Assembly (NCBI GenBank): GCA_019119045.1
Contig: DWXS01000007.1
Location: forward strand, 1 to 39,109
Origin: Candidatus Mailhella merdavium
GTDB taxonomy: Bacteria > Desulfobacterota > Desulfovibrionia > Desulfovibrionales > Desulfovibrionaceae
DNA length: 39,109 bases
Direction: 5' to 3'
In this document: one piece after another, positions 15,678 to 25,614 of the stretch
Position numbering within the stretch: the stretch's first letter is position 1
Layout: the number at the start of each line of letters is the position of its first letter
Program-made: the position numbers and the translations under genes
The notes under the pieces: model-generated
Database searches by the model: none
The model's input: the letters and a program-made list of their open reading frames with translations, nothing else
Told to the model about the DNA's origin: nothing

Positions 15678-17630
15678 TCAGGAATCCAGCATGGAGCTTA
15701 TGAGGGAATACAGGTGCGACGTATCCAGACCGGTCAGGCTGCGCAGCTGCTCGCAGGAGCCGTGAGGCACGAAATCGTCCGGCAGAGTCGCGCGTCGTAT
15801 GATTTTTCCGTCCAGCAGATCGTTGTCTGCCAGCAGCTCGAGTACGGCGGAGGAAAAGCCGCCCATTCTGGTATTTTCTTCCACCAGCAGCAGCGCGCGG
15901 TGATTTCGGGCAAGATCGAGGATCTGCTTTTCCGGCAGAGGCTTGATCCAGCGCGCGTCGAAGACGCTGACCCGGCGGCCGCTCTCCGCTTCAATGCGTC
16001 GGGCGGCTTCTTCCGCCATATGAACCTGAAGGCCTACGGCCATGACGCATACGTCTTTTCCTCTCAGGGTAAGTTCTCCTTCTCCGGGCGGGAGGGGGAT
16101 GAAGTCCGGAGTATCGCCCTGCTGGCATTTTTCCCGAATTTCGGCGGGCAGACGTTCGCTGCGTCCGCGCGGGTAGCGCAGAGCGACGGGAGCATTGAGG
16201 GAAAGAGCCGTGGCGAGGCAGTTGCGCAGATCCAGCTCGTCGCGCGGCGCGACGACGGAAAGTCCCGGCACGGCCCGCAGCCAGGACAGATCGAAAGCTC
16301 CGTGGTGTGTGGGGCCGTCTTCACCCACCAGACCGGCGCGATCCAGACAGAAGGTGACGGGCAGATGTTGCAGGCAGACATCGTGAATGATCTGATCGTA
16401 GGCGCGCTGGAGAAAGGTGGAATATATGGCAACCACGGGGCGCATGCCGCGGGCGGCAAGCCCGGCCGCGAGGGTCACGGCATGTTCCTCACAGATACCC
16501 ACGTCAATGAAGCGGGAGGGGAAACGGGCCTGAAACATGCTTGTGCCCGTGCCGTCCGGCATGGCGGCGGTAATAGCCACGATGCGTTCATCGTTTTCTG
16601 CCAGCTGGCACAGTGCGGCTGCGAATGCCGGTGTGAAGCCGGGGCCGGAATAGTCGTCGGAGGGCGGAGGCGGTGAGAGGCTTTCACCCGTCTGGAGATC
16701 AAAGCGGGATATGCCGTGGAAGCGGGAGGGATTTTCCTCCGCAGGCGTGTAACCTCTGCCTTTCTGCGTGCGCACATGCAGCAGAACGGGCATATCCAGC
16801 ACTTTGGCGGCTTCAAGGTGGCGTTCGAGCTTGGCGATGTCGTGGCCGTCCACCGGGCCGATATAATTGATGCCGAAAGCCTCATACAGCATGCCGGGAG
16901 TGAAGAAACTCTTGAAGCTGGTTTCGCCCCGGCGCACGGTGTCCAGCAGCCAGTCCCCCACCTTGGGGACGGAGCGCATGGCGTCGCCTACCCGGTTCTT
17001 GATGCGCATGACTCCGTGCCGCGAGAGGTTGCGACTGAGAAAAAGGGAAATTGCGCCCACGTTTTTTGAAATGGACATGCCGTTGTCGTTGAGAATGACG
17101 ATGAGGCGTTTGCCCATGCCGCCCGCCTGATTCAGAGCTTCCAGCGCAAGGCCGCCTGTCAGCGCGCCGTCGCCGATGACGGCGACCACATGTTCCGTAC
17201 CGCCTTTCAGAGCCCGGGCAACGGCCATACCCAGCGCGGCGGATATGGATGTTGAGGCATGGCCGACGCCGAAATAATCATACGGGCTTTCGCTCCGTCT
17301 GGGAAAGCCGGAGATTCCGCCGTAACGGCGCAGCGTGTCAAAACGATCGGCTCTGCCGGTCAGTATTTTCCATGGATAACTCTGATGCCCCACATCCCAG
17401 ATAATGGGATCCGTTTTTGCGTCAAAGACGGAAAGCAGGGCCAGCGTCAGTTCCACAACGCCGAGGGAAGGGGCGAGGTGTCCGCCGTTGTGCGCGACGA
17501 CGCTGATGATTTCATCCCTCAGTTCCTGGGCAAGAGCATATTTCTCCTCCAGGGAAAGATCCGCAATACCGGCGGGCAGGGCGTCGGCAGCGCAGAGGCG
17601 GGAAAGCAGAGGCGGCAGATCGTGGGACAT
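15678..17630 (-). CDS. dxs: 1-deoxy-D-xylulose-5-phosphate synthase
   Basis: 650-residue thiamine-diphosphate enzyme that condenses pyruvate and glyceraldehyde-3-phosphate, the first step of the MEP isoprenoid pathway. The N-terminal domain shows VAHNGGHLAPSLGVVELT, DVGHQSYPWKILTGR and the thiamine motif GDGALTGGLALEALNQAGG ending at NDNGMSIS. The central pyrimidine-type domain shows DVGICEEHAVTLAAGLAA, with the catalytic Glu, and DRAGLVGEDGPTHHG. The C-terminal transketolase-like domain closes the protein. It lies 15 bases after ispA and is the last gene of the xseA-peptidase-xseB-ispA-dxs run. Only a GGAAA precedes the ATG, so translation may depend on coupling to ispA. Confidence 0.97.
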   Translation of the reverse strand: MSHDLPPLLSRLCAADALPAGIADLSLEEKYALAQELRDEIISVVAHNGGHLAPSLGVVELTLALLSVFDAKTDPIIWDVGHQSYPWKILTGRADRFDTLRRYGGISGFPRRSESPYDYFGVGHASTSISAALGMAVARALKGGTEHVVAVIGDGALTGGLALEALNQAGGMGKRLIVILNDNGMSISKNVGAISLFLSRNLSRHGVMRIKNRVGDAMRSVPKVGDWLLDTVRRGETSFKSFFTPGMLYEAFGINYIGPVDGHDIAKLERHLEAAKVLDMPVLLHVRTQKGRGYTPAEENPSRFHGISRFDLQTGESLSPPPPSDDYSGPGFTPAFAAALCQLAENDERIVAITAAMPDGTGTSMFQARFPSRFIDVGICEEHAVTLAAGLAARGMRPVVAIYSTFLQRAYDQIIHDVCLQHLPVTFCLDRAGLVGEDGPTHHGAFDLSWLRAVPGLSVVAPRDELDLRNCLATALSLNAPVALRYPRGRSERLPAEIREKCQQGDTPDFIPLPPGEGELTLRGKDVCVMAVGLQVHMAEEAARRIEAESGRRVSVFDARWIKPLPEKQILDLARNHRALLLVEENTRMGGFSSAVLELLADNDLLDGKIIRRATLPDDFVPHGSCEQLRSLTGLDTSHLYSLISSMLDS

Positions 17631-17645
17631 TATGTTTCCATGAAG

Positions 17646-18572
17646 TTAAAACGTGCGATCGCTGAGATCGCGGGCGAGCCTGCGCAGCAGGGCGGCGTGA
17701 GGGGAATTTCCGAACAGGTCTTCGTTCAGAGATTCTGCCGCCGCATTGCTGTGGAAGCGCGCCCGGGAGCGGGCTTCGTCAAGTCCCAGCAGCGCGGGCC
17801 ATGTGGCTTTTGCCTGCTGGGCATCCTGTCCGACATTTTTTCCCAGGGTTGCAGCGTCGCCCGTAACGTCCAGTATATCATCCGTTATCTGAAAGGCAAT
17901 GCCCAGCTCTTCGCCGTATCGCCGCAGGGCCTGCCGGTGCGCGCCGTCGGCTCCGGCAAGGACGGCTCCGCTTTCGCAGGCCAGACGCAGCAGCGCGCCT
18001 GTTTTTTTTGCGTCGAGTTCGGTCATTTCCGCTTCGGAAAGCGCGTGTCCTTCGCCGTCCAGATCAAGCATCTGACCTCCGGCCATGCCTGCGGCGCCTG
18101 CGGCGTCCGCCGCCAGAGCCAGAGCTTCAAGTACCCGGGGGGCCGGGAGGGGCGTGCGGGCCATGAAGCCGAAGGCGTCCGTAAGCAGCGCGTCTCCTGC
18201 CAGAATGGCCGTGGCTTCGTCAAAGGCCTTATGACAGGAGGGCCGCCCCCGGCGCAGATCGTCGTTGTCCATGGCCGGCAGATCGTCATGAATGAGCGAG
18301 TAGGTATGAATCATTTCCAGCGCAGAGGCAAAGGGCAGAAGCGCACGGATCAGAGTCTGTCTGTCTTCTTCCCCGAATCCGGGTTCCGATTCCGCGCAGG
18401 CCAGAGCCGAAGCCAGATTCAGAACCGGGCGCAGACGTTTGCCCCCGGCCAGCAGACTGTACCGCATGGCCTCGGCAAGGTGGGCTGGAATGGCGGAACT
18501 CCTGAAGCTGGCCTCCAGTGCCTGTTCCACCTGCCGTATCAGAGCAAGGTGCAAATCCCTGTCGTCGCTCAT
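17646..18572 (-). CDS. ispA: Polyprenyl diphosphate synthase (farnesyl/geranylgeranyl type)
   Basis: 308-residue trans-prenyltransferase that chains isopentenyl diphosphate onto allylic diphosphates. The first Asp-rich motif is IHDDLPAMDNDDLRRG and the second is QITDDILDVTGD; both are intact. GGKRLRP near residue 45 is the substrate-binding motif. Length and motif spacing fit short-chain (C15-C20) enzymes. The ATG overlaps the xseB stop as ATGA, a translational-coupling arrangement, and dxs follows 15 bases later, so precursor synthesis and chain elongation are made from one transcript. The exact chain length cannot be decided from sequence alone. Confidence 0.95.
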   Translation of the reverse strand: MSDDRDLHLALIRQVEQALEASFRSSAIPAHLAEAMRYSLLAGGKRLRPVLNLASALACAESEPGFGEEDRQTLIRALLPFASALEMIHTYSLIHDDLPAMDNDDLRRGRPSCHKAFDEATAILAGDALLTDAFGFMARTPLPAPRVLEALALAADAAGAAGMAGGQMLDLDGEGHALSEAEMTELDAKKTGALLRLACESGAVLAGADGAHRQALRRYGEELGIAFQITDDILDVTGDAATLGKNVGQDAQQAKATWPALLGLDEARSRARFHSNAAAESLNEDLFGNSPHAALLRRLARDLSDRTF

Positions 18573-18847
18573 ATGGAAGCCTCCTCTCCGTCGTCGCGGG
18601 CCCGGGCTGTTTCGGCGTCTTCTTCCTCTTCCGGGGAGAAGGGAACAAGCAGGCCCTGCCGGTATATTTCCACGTCGTGTCTGGCCTTATCCAGCTGTGT
18701 GCGGCAGGCGGCCGCCAGACTGAGGCCTTCCTTGTACAGTTCCACGCTCTGTTCCAGCGGACAGTCTCCTGCTTCCAGGGCGTTCACGATGACGCCGAGC
18801 CGCTGGAGCTTTTCCTCAAAACCCGGTTCTTCTTTTTTTCGTGCCAT
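18569..18847 (-). CDS. xseB: Exodeoxyribonuclease VII small subunit
   Basis: 92-residue XseB. The core FEEKLQRLGVIVNALEAGDC followed by PLEQSVELYKEGLSLAAACR is the typical helical hairpin that binds the large-subunit stalk. The acidic tail EEEEDAETARARDDGEE is longer than usual. It partners XseA, encoded upstream and separated from it here by a peptidase gene, in degrading single-stranded DNA into oligonucleotides. The stop overlaps the ispA start. The 185 bases before its start hold no other gene. Confidence 0.94.
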   Translation of the reverse strand: MARKKEEPGFEEKLQRLGVIVNALEAGDCPLEQSVELYKEGLSLAAACRTQLDKARHDVEIYRQGLLVPFSPEEEEDAETARARDDGEEASI

Positions 18848-19032
18848 ATTGCTACGCCAGCGTATGTTATATGTGACGGTGTTTCCTGCTGCGGCCGGAA
18901 CACTCTGGGCCGGAGTCCGGGGCCGGAACTGTTGCGGACAATCCTCCCCGGCGTGCGGAGAAAGGGCGGAATGCGTTTTTCTCCGGCATGGTGTCCGGGC
19001 GGCCGGAGCGTGTTCTGCGCTGTTCCTCCGGA

Positions 19033-20028
19033 CTACTTTTTCGCCGAACCCGTTCCGGCTTTTTTGGCCGGAGTCTTCTGAGGCGCAGGCTGAGGCAGAC
19101 GCTTTACTTCCGGCGTCGGGCCGCCCACGACCTGAAGTTTGCTTTCAAACAGCGGCATGATATCCACGGGCACGCCCTGCACATACAGCGAGGAATGCAG
19201 ATGCGGGCCGGTGACGCGCCCCGTTGCGCCCACTTTGCCGATGACCTGGCCCCGCTTTACGCGATCCCCCTTTTTCACGGAAAAGGCGGACATATGGCCG
19301 TACATGCTCACCACGCCCTGCCCGTGATCGATGAAAATGGCGTTTCCGGAATAATACTGCGCTTCTGCCAGAACCACTACGCCGTCAGCCACGGCCAGAA
19401 TGGGGGTTCCGGTAGGGCCGCGCAGATCCGTGCCGGTATGCGGTGAACGGGGTTGGCCGTTGAAAACTCTCCGTCCGGCAAAGGAGCTGCTCACCGTACC
19501 CTTGACCGGCCTCTGGAACGGCAGTTTCCATGTGGGATCGGGAGAAATGGCGGAAAGAACCGCGCTGCTGTGCGCGCGATCCTTTTTGATTTGTTCCTGT
19601 GCCGCCTTCGGAGGGGTGACGTACTTCGGTTCCACGGAAAGCTGCTGTTCGATCCAGGCAACCTTAAGCGGCTTTACCGTCCGGCTCACGGTCTCTTTCT
19701 TTCCGGCGGAATCCGTGGAGCGGATTGTCAGACGCTGATCCTTCACTTCATCGTGGGGTACGGCCAGCATGACGTCCGCTGTCCATTGCCCGGCTTCCTT
19801 CATGGGCCGGGCTTTTACCGGGATGCTTTTTCCCCTCCACTGTATTTCGGCGCTGAAGGGTGCCGTATCCGTGCCGGTGATGACGAAGGCGTGCCCCTGA
19901 CTGACCTTTTCCGGGGCGTCCCAGGCAGGAAGGGCGGATGCGACAAGGGGAAAGAATGCAAGAACGGTTCCCGAAAGTACGGAAAAAATCCGCAGGGGAT
20001 GCAGAGTCCGAATGGGAAAATATGTCAT
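19033..20028 (-). CDS. M23 family (LytM-type) metallopeptidase, exported
   Basis: 331 residues. An N-terminal hydrophobic segment (IFSVLSGTVLAFFPLVASAL) ends in a likely signal-peptidase site, so the protein should act in the periplasm. A middle region of Ig-like strands (about 40-150) precedes the peptidase core. The core starts at GTVSSSFAGRRVFNGQPRS, with zinc ligands in HTGTDLRG and the H-x-H of GPHLHSSL, and YGHMSAF between. These are the complete metal and catalytic residues of active M23 enzymes, so it probably cleaves peptidoglycan cross-bridges. The C-terminal tail is Pro/Lys/Ala-rich. It begins ten bases after xseA and precedes xseB, so it is co-transcribed with the exonuclease genes. 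Confidence 0.93.
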   Translation of the reverse strand: MTYFPIRTLHPLRIFSVLSGTVLAFFPLVASALPAWDAPEKVSQGHAFVITGTDTAPFSAEIQWRGKSIPVKARPMKEAGQWTADVMLAVPHDEVKDQRLTIRSTDSAGKKETVSRTVKPLKVAWIEQQLSVEPKYVTPPKAAQEQIKKDRAHSSAVLSAISPDPTWKLPFQRPVKGTVSSSFAGRRVFNGQPRSPHTGTDLRGPTGTPILAVADGVVVLAEAQYYSGNAIFIDHGQGVVSMYGHMSAFSVKKGDRVKRGQVIGKVGATGRVTGPHLHSSLYVQGVPVDIMPLFESKLQVVGGPTPEVKRLPQPAPQKTPAKKAGTGSAKK

Positions 20029-20037
20029 GAAATTCTC

Positions 20038-21501
20038 TCAGGATTGTGTTTTGTGATGAAGGGCGACCACATCGCTTTCCGCAATGCCGTCCCGCAGTTC
20101 CACATGGATACGCCGGCCCGGGGTCAGTTCGCCGATACTTTTTATCACATGACCGTCGCATGTGCGTGCCAGAGCATAGCCCCTTTCCAGCGGGGCAAGA
20201 GGGTTCAGACCTTCCAGCTTCAGCGCAAGACGCTCAAGGGCACGTTCATGCTCCAGAAACAGAGAAGGGTAAAGAAGATTAAGTCGCAGAGCTGCGTTTT
20301 CCGTTTCATTCCGGGAGCGGGAGAACACGGATTCCACGGTCTTTTCAAGACGTGAACGCAGCGTCGTCAGGGCCATGGCGCGGCCTGCCAGAGGATCGTT
20401 TTCTCCGTAGCGGATCAGCCTTTCTCCCAGTCCGGCCGATGTGCGCCGGGCTTCAAGCAGGCGGAAACGCCAGGCGGATTCCAGACGGATCATCGCATCC
20501 TTCAGGCGTTCCGCCTGACGCTGGAGACGCTTTTCCGGGGAGAGCAGGGTCAGCGAACGCAGTTCCTGTTCCATCCTTTGTTCCATGCGTCGGAAATTTT
20601 TTTGCAGGGCCTCTTCAAGGCGGGTTTCAGCGTCGTCGATTCTCTGTGCATAGACGGAACGTTCCGGCCAGAGCAGTTGTGCCGCGTGGCTCGGCGTTGC
20701 CGCGGCGCGATCGGCCACGAAGTCGGCAATGCTGTGGTCGATTTCGTGCCCTACTCCTGTAAGAACGGGCAGACGGGATTCATAGACGGCCCGGGCTAAC
20801 CGTTCATCGTTGAAGGCCCACAGATCCTGAAGGGAGCCTCCGCCCCGGATGAGGACAATCAGTTCGGCCCAGCCATCGGCGTTTGCCGCTTCAACGGCTT
20901 CGACCAGACGGGGTGGGGCTTCCTCTCCCTGCACGGGGCTGGGATAAATGCGGATGGAGGAACCGAGGCCGCGTTCCGACGCTATGCGTATGAAATCGCG
21001 AACGGCCGCCCCCGTGGGTGCGGTAATGAGCGCAACCCGTTTCGGCGCTTCCGGCAGGGGGCGTTTACGGCTCTGATCAAAATAGCCGAGGGCCGCAAGC
21101 CTGCGCTTGAGTTCTTCCAGCGCGGCGGCCAGCATGCCCAGCCCTTCTTCCTGCGCCAGTTCCACGATGAGCTGATACGAGCCGCGCGGCCCGTAGACGG
21201 AGAGTCTGCCCGCACAGACGACGGTCTGCCCGTTTTCCAGCGTGGCGGCAAGGCTGGGGCGCGGCCCGTCTTCCCATACTTCTCCGGTAAGGGGATCAAA
21301 GCGTTCCTGCGCCCGCTGCTGCCCTCTGAACCAGACGCAGTTCAGCAGATCGCTGCCCTCCTTGAGGGAAAAATATACATGCCCGGAGGAGGGGCGGGAA
21401 AGGTTCGTCGTTTCCCCCCGTACCCAGACGAACGGAAAACGCTGTTCCACCATGTGGCGCAGTCGTTCGGTCAGTTCGCGTACGGAGAGAATGTTGTCCA
21501 T
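20038..21501 (-). CDS. xseA: Exodeoxyribonuclease VII large subunit
   Basis: 487-residue XseA. The N-terminal OB fold shows FVWVRGETTNLSRPSSGHVYFSLKE split across residues 24-48 and binds single-stranded DNA. The catalytic core shows VALITAPTGAAVRDF, LIVLIRGGGSLQDLWAFNDE and LPVLTGVGHEIDHSIADFVADRAAATPSHAA, all family hallmarks. A long coiled-coil stalk (about 300-430) follows, rich in Arg, Glu and Leu, which carries XseB copies, and then the C-terminal PLERGYALAR. With XseB it makes the ssDNA exonuclease used in mismatch and recombination repair. The gene follows proS after a 280-base gap containing the proS terminator. Confidence 0.96.
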   Translation of the reverse strand: MDNILSVRELTERLRHMVEQRFPFVWVRGETTNLSRPSSGHVYFSLKEGSDLLNCVWFRGQQRAQERFDPLTGEVWEDGPRPSLAATLENGQTVVCAGRLSVYGPRGSYQLIVELAQEEGLGMLAAALEELKRRLAALGYFDQSRKRPLPEAPKRVALITAPTGAAVRDFIRIASERGLGSSIRIYPSPVQGEEAPPRLVEAVEAANADGWAELIVLIRGGGSLQDLWAFNDERLARAVYESRLPVLTGVGHEIDHSIADFVADRAAATPSHAAQLLWPERSVYAQRIDDAETRLEEALQKNFRRMEQRMEQELRSLTLLSPEKRLQRQAERLKDAMIRLESAWRFRLLEARRTSAGLGERLIRYGENDPLAGRAMALTTLRSRLEKTVESVFSRSRNETENAALRLNLLYPSLFLEHERALERLALKLEGLNPLAPLERGYALARTCDGHVIKSIGELTPGRRIHVELRDGIAESDVVALHHKTQS

Positions 21502-21731
21502 GCTTCAGAATCCTGTGGATCGGGGAAATTCGATCGGAAGGGCCGCTGCTTGAAGAGCATACGGGAGGACGAATGGTGCAGGCCTGACGGCGGGCCGGTC
21601 AATTCCGTGTGCGTCAGGCCCGGAACGTGACGGAGAAAATGCGGAGTCGGTCGCTCTTTCGCATATATCGGCGTTGAAGAGGAAATGCCCGTTGTTTCTT
21701 TGCGGAGAAGCTTTTCCGGGGAAACAGGGCG

Positions 21732-21772
21732 AAAAAAAGGGGAAAAGGAGCCGTTCAGGCTTCCCTTCCCCC
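21732..21772 (-). terminator. Intrinsic terminator of proS
   Basis: On the minus strand GGGGAAGGGAAGCC and GGCTCCTTTTCCCC form a long stem (two wobbles, one mismatch) around TGAAC, followed by seven Ts. It lies just past the proS stop, so xseA must start from its own promoter in the following 230 bases. Confidence 0.75.
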
Positions 21773-21780
21773 CGACGGCG

Positions 21781-23520
21781 TTATTGTTTCCAGCTGTCCA
21801 GAATTCCCTGCCAGAAGGTGGAGAAGGCGTCGGCGAAAGTGGCGGCGGGGAGGCTTCCCTTTTCGCCGCTGCGCCGGTTCTTGGTTTCCACCTCTCCTCT
21901 GGAGAGGCTTTTGCCCCCTACAATGATCTGCGCGGGCAGACCGATGAGATCGGCATCCTTGAATTTGACGCCGGGGCGTTCTTCACGGTCGTCATACAGA
22001 ACGTCCAGCCCCAGCCCTTCGAGGAAGTCATTGATCTCGTCGGCTTTTGCGCTGACTTCGGCGTTTTTGGGATCGAGATTGATCAGATGAATGTCGAAGG
22101 GCGCGAGTGGGGGCGGGAACATGATGCCGCCCTCGTCGAAATTCTGTTCGATGCAGGCCGCGACAACGCGGGAAACGCCTATGCCGTAGCAGCCCATGAT
22201 CATGGGCTTTTCCTTGCCGTTTTCGTCAAGGAACACGGCCTTCATGGATTCGCTGTATTTCGTGCCCAGCTTGAAGATATGGCCGACTTCAATGCCGCGC
22301 TTGAGTTCCACGGGCTTTCCGCAGCAGGGGCAGGGATCTCCGGCCACGATATTGCGGAGGTCGGCCCATTCCAGAGGCAGGCTGACATCCCGTCCGAGGG
22401 AGAGATGCCGTATATGGGTATCGGCCTTGTTGGCCCCGGCTATCCAGTCGTTGCCCGCGATAAGTTCGTTGTCGGCATAGATTCTGTCCACGCCTCCGAG
22501 GCCGACTGGGCCGGCAAAGCCCACGGGCGCGCCCGTCCATTCCTTCACCTGTTCGGGAGAGGCAAAACGGATGTCGTCCGCACCGATCAGCTTGCGCAGC
22601 TTGATTTCATTGAGTTCGCGGTCTCCGCGGATAAGGGCGGCCACGGGTTTGCCGTCCGCAACCATGAGCAGCGTCTTGATCAGCTTTGAAGCAGGAACGC
22701 CGAGGAAGGCGCAGACTTCTTCCACGGAATGCTGATCAGGGGTGGATACCTCTTCCACGGGAGGGCAGTCGCCTGTGTCGGGAACATACTGGGTGACCAC
22801 GGGAGCGCGTTCCACGTTGGCGGCCCAGGAGCAGGTCGGCCAGTCCGTACAGGAGGCTATGGTATCTTCGCCTGTCTCGGCCAGCACCATGAATTCATGG
22901 GAGAAATTGCCGCCTATGGCGCCGGTGTCGGCTTCCACCTGACGGAATCCCAGAGCCATGCTTGAGAAGATTTTATGGTAGGCGTCGCGCATGGCGGCAT
23001 AGCTTTTATCCGCGCCGGCGTCGTCGCAGTCGAAGGAATAGGCATCCTTCATCATGAATTCGCGGCCGCGCATGAGGCCGAAACGGGGGCGCAGCTCGTC
23101 GCGGAATTTGGTCTGTATCTGATAGAGATTCAGAGGAAGCTGACGATAGGAACGCACTTCGCCGCGCAGCAGATCGGTGATGACTTCCTCATGCGTGGGG
23201 CCGAGGCAGTAGTCGCGATCGTTGCGATCCTTGAAGCGCAGAAGCTGATCGCCGAACTTTTCCCAGCGGCCCGTTTCAATCCACAGATCGGCGGGGATGA
23301 CCATGGGCATGAGAACTTCGCAGGCGCCGGCGGCGTTCATTTCGCGGCGCACGATGTTCTTTGCCTTTTCCAGCGTGCGCAGCCCCAGCGGCAGCCATGT
23401 GTAAATGCCGGAGGTGAGCTTGCGGATCATGCCCGCGCGAACCAGAAGTTTGTGGCTGACCACTTCCGCATCGGCGGGAGCTTCCTTCAGGGTGGGAATG
23501 TAGTAGCGGCTCCAGCGCAT
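21781..23520 (-). CDS. proS: Prolyl-tRNA synthetase (bacterial type with editing domain)
   Basis: 579-residue class II aminoacyl-tRNA synthetase. The start [20 protein letters not shown] is the usual bacterial ProRS N-terminus. Motif 2 region [21 protein letters not shown] follows in two parts near residue 140. An insertion domain of about 180 residues (about 220-400), the editing domain that hydrolyses Ala-tRNAPro, includes the typical [19 protein letters not shown]. Motif 3 is [16 protein letters not shown]. The C-terminal anticodon-binding domain ends the protein. It lies about 60 bases after ispG, and a terminator follows its stop. Confidence 0.97.
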   Translation of the reverse strand: MRWSRYYIPTLKEAPADAEVVSHKLLVRAGMIRKLTSGIYTWLPLGLRTLEKAKNIVRREMNAAGACEVLMPMVIPADLWIETGRWEKFGDQLLRFKDRNDRDYCLGPTHEEVITDLLRGEVRSYRQLPLNLYQIQTKFRDELRPRFGLMRGREFMMKDAYSFDCDDAGADKSYAAMRDAYHKIFSSMALGFRQVEADTGAIGGNFSHEFMVLAETGEDTIASCTDWPTCSWAANVERAPVVTQYVPDTGDCPPVEEVSTPDQHSVEEVCAFLGVPASKLIKTLLMVADGKPVAALIRGDRELNEIKLRKLIGADDIRFASPEQVKEWTGAPVGFAGPVGLGGVDRIYADNELIAGNDWIAGANKADTHIRHLSLGRDVSLPLEWADLRNIVAGDPCPCCGKPVELKRGIEVGHIFKLGTKYSESMKAVFLDENGKEKPMIMGCYGIGVSRVVAACIEQNFDEGGIMFPPPLAPFDIHLINLDPKNAEVSAKADEINDFLEGLGLDVLYDDREERPGVKFKDADLIGLPAQIIVGGKSLSRGEVETKNRRSGEKGSLPAATFADAFSTFWQGILDSWKQ

Positions 23521-23582
23521 GAACTACCTCGAATGAGAAAAGGTTGGAGGATTGGCCGCGGCCGGGGCCGCAGACGGAAAAA

Positions 23583-24668
23583 TCAGGCGCCGCGTTCCGC
23601 CAGCAGCCTGTCCAGTTCTTCAAGAAAAGCTGCGAGAAGCGCTTCCTGCCCGTTCACGCTGCGCAGAATCTTGCCCTTGCGGAAAATGACGCCCTTGTTT
23701 CTGCCCCCTGCCAGACCGAGATCCGCTTCCCGGGCTTCTCCCGGGCCGTTGACCACGCAGCCCATGACGGCAAGCTTGAGATCGGCCCGTTGGGCGTCGG
23801 GGCGGCTTTGCACATGCTCTTCCACGGCGGAAGCCAGAGCGATGAGGTCGATTTCCGTGCGGCCGCAGGTAGGGCAGGAAACAATTTCCGGGCCTCGGGA
23901 GCGCAATCCGGCCGCGCGCAGAATTTCCCAGGCAACGCCGACTTCCTTCACGGGATCGGCCGTGAGCGAGACGCGCAGTGTATCGCCAATGCCGTCAAAA
24001 AGCAAAACCCCGAGTCCTACGGCAGATTTTACCGTGCCGCGCATCAGGGTGCCCGCTTCAGTCACGCCGATATGCAGGGGATAGTCGCAACGTTGCGCCA
24101 TGAGACGATATGCGGCTACGCAGTCCGTTACGGAGGAGGACTTGAGGGAAATCTTGATATCGTAAAAGCCGCGATCTTCCAGCAGCCGGACGTGCCCGAG
24201 CGCGCTTTCCACCAGAGCCTCCGGCGTGGGGCCGCCGAAACGGGCCAGCAGATCCTTTTCCACCGAGCCGCTGTTTACCCCTACCCTGATGACGGCATGA
24301 TGCGCCTTTGCGGCGTCTGCCAGAATATCCACGTTATGTTTTCCGCCGATATTGCCCGGATTGATGCGCAGTCCGGGCAAACCTGCTTCCAGCGCGGCCA
24401 CGGCCAGGCGGTAGTCAAAGTGAATATCCGCCACAAGAGGGAGCGGCGAACGATCGTTGATGGCGCGCAGGGCGGCTGCGGCTTTGTCGTCCGGCACGGC
24501 CAGACGCGCTATTTCGCAGCCGGCGTCGGCCAGGGCATGAAGCTGATGCAGAGTGGCTTCCACATCGCGGGTGTCCGTGTTGGTCATACTCTGCACAAGT
24601 ACGGGATGACCGCCGCCCAGAGCAAGGGGGCCGAGTTTCAAAACGCGGGTGTGATCTCGATGCGCCAT
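23583..24668 (-). CDS. ispG: 4-hydroxy-3-methylbut-2-enyl diphosphate synthase (IspG)
   Basis: 361-residue iron-sulfur enzyme, the penultimate MEP-pathway step, reducing MEcPP to HMBPP. The TIM-barrel part shows GGGHPVLVQSMTNTDTRDVEA (in two pieces near residues 18-38), LVADIHFDYRLA and LRINPGNIGG. The cluster-binding part shows SCPTCGRTEIDL and MGCVVNGPGEAREAD, giving the three Cys and one Glu ligands. The gene starts one base after the stop of the rarD-like gene and is followed by proS. With dxs and ispA further on, three isoprenoid genes share this strand. Confidence 0.97.
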   Translation of the reverse strand: MAHRDHTRVLKLGPLALGGGHPVLVQSMTNTDTRDVEATLHQLHALADAGCEIARLAVPDDKAAAALRAINDRSPLPLVADIHFDYRLAVAALEAGLPGLRINPGNIGGKHNVDILADAAKAHHAVIRVGVNSGSVEKDLLARFGGPTPEALVESALGHVRLLEDRGFYDIKISLKSSSVTDCVAAYRLMAQRCDYPLHIGVTEAGTLMRGTVKSAVGLGVLLFDGIGDTLRVSLTADPVKEVGVAWEILRAAGLRSRGPEIVSCPTCGRTEIDLIALASAVEEHVQSRPDAQRADLKLAVMGCVVNGPGEAREADLGLAGGRNKGVIFRKGKILRSVNGQEALLAAFLEELDRLLAERGA

Positions 24669-24669
24669 T

Positions 24670-25614
24670 TCAGCTGCCTTCCTTTTCCGCGCGGGGGGAG
24701 GTCTCGCGCCGTATACGCTTCATGGTTTGCAGCGCGTCCCTCGTATAAACGGCAAGGGCGCACCATATCAGGGGAAAGGCGATCAGATCCGAAGTTTCCA
24801 GCTTTTCGCCCAGCAGGGTGACGGCAAACAGAAAATTCAGACAGGGGCTGACATATTGCAGAATGCCGAGTGTGGCCAGAGAGACACGCTGCGCCGCATA
24901 GCCGAAGAGCTGGAGAGGTATGGCCGTGAACAGCGAGGTTCCTGCCAGAAGCAGGGGCTGAGAAAGTCCGTGCCCTGCCAGCGCGCCGAAATCGTGCGGA
25001 TGCGCCCAGACAAGCCAGGCCAGAGCAAAAGGCGTAAAAAAGATGAGTTCGGCGGCGAGCCCGGGGGCCGCCCCCACATGCAGCGTCTTCTGAAAGAAGC
25101 CGTACAGGGCAAAGCTGACGGAAACAATCAACGCCAGCCAGGGCACATGACCGAAAACGATGATTTTCCAGCCTACGCCCGTCATGGCAAGCAGTATGGC
25201 CAGAGTCTGGGGGCGGCTCAACTTTTCCCCCAGCAGAAAGCGTCCCATAAGGACATTGAGCAGAGGAGTGATGAAGTACCCGAGGCTTGCCTCCACGACA
25301 TGACCGTTGTTCACGCCCCAGAGAAAAAAGCCCCAGTTGACGGCAAGCAGCAGGGAGCAGAGAGCCAGACGGGGAGCTTGCGTGCGGGAATGCAGGGCCT
25401 TTCCGAGTTCCGGCATGCGCCGGGTGACAAGAAGCAGCACAAGCAGCAGGAGCAGAGACCACAACATGCGGTGGGCCAGAATGGTGACTGCCGGCAGAGA
25501 GGCAAGCAGAGGCCAGTACAGAACGGCAACTCCCCACAGCATATGGGCAGAGCAGCCCGCCACGGTACCCTGACAGGATGAATCGCAGGAAAAGGTATGG
25601 GGACGCTGAAACAT
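24670..25614 (-). CDS. RarD-like EamA/DMT-family permease
   Basis: About 314 residues with ten predicted membrane helices, typical of RarD. The N-terminal GTVAGCSAHMLWGVAVLYW, then LAHRMLWSLLLL, NWGFFLWGVNNGHVVEASLGY, FITPLLNVLMG and the second-half FAVTLLGEKLETSDLIAF fit the family. It is probably an exporter or importer of small metabolites. RarD of E. coli is only loosely linked to chloramphenicol sensitivity, so no substrate is assigned. The ATG at 25614 (MFQRPH) is chosen because the family usually starts shortly before the first helix, but no ribosome site is visible there; the frame is open 37 codons further upstream. Confidence 0.82.
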   Translation of the reverse strand: MFQRPHTFSCDSSCQGTVAGCSAHMLWGVAVLYWPLLASLPAVTILAHRMLWSLLLLLVLLLVTRRMPELGKALHSRTQAPRLALCSLLLAVNWGFFLWGVNNGHVVEASLGYFITPLLNVLMGRFLLGEKLSRPQTLAILLAMTGVGWKIIVFGHVPWLALIVSVSFALYGFFQKTLHVGAAPGLAAELIFFTPFALAWLVWAHPHDFGALAGHGLSQPLLLAGTSLFTAIPLQLFGYAAQRVSLATLGILQYVSPCLNFLFAVTLLGEKLETSDLIAFPLIWCALAVYTRDALQTMKRIRRETSPRAEKEGS

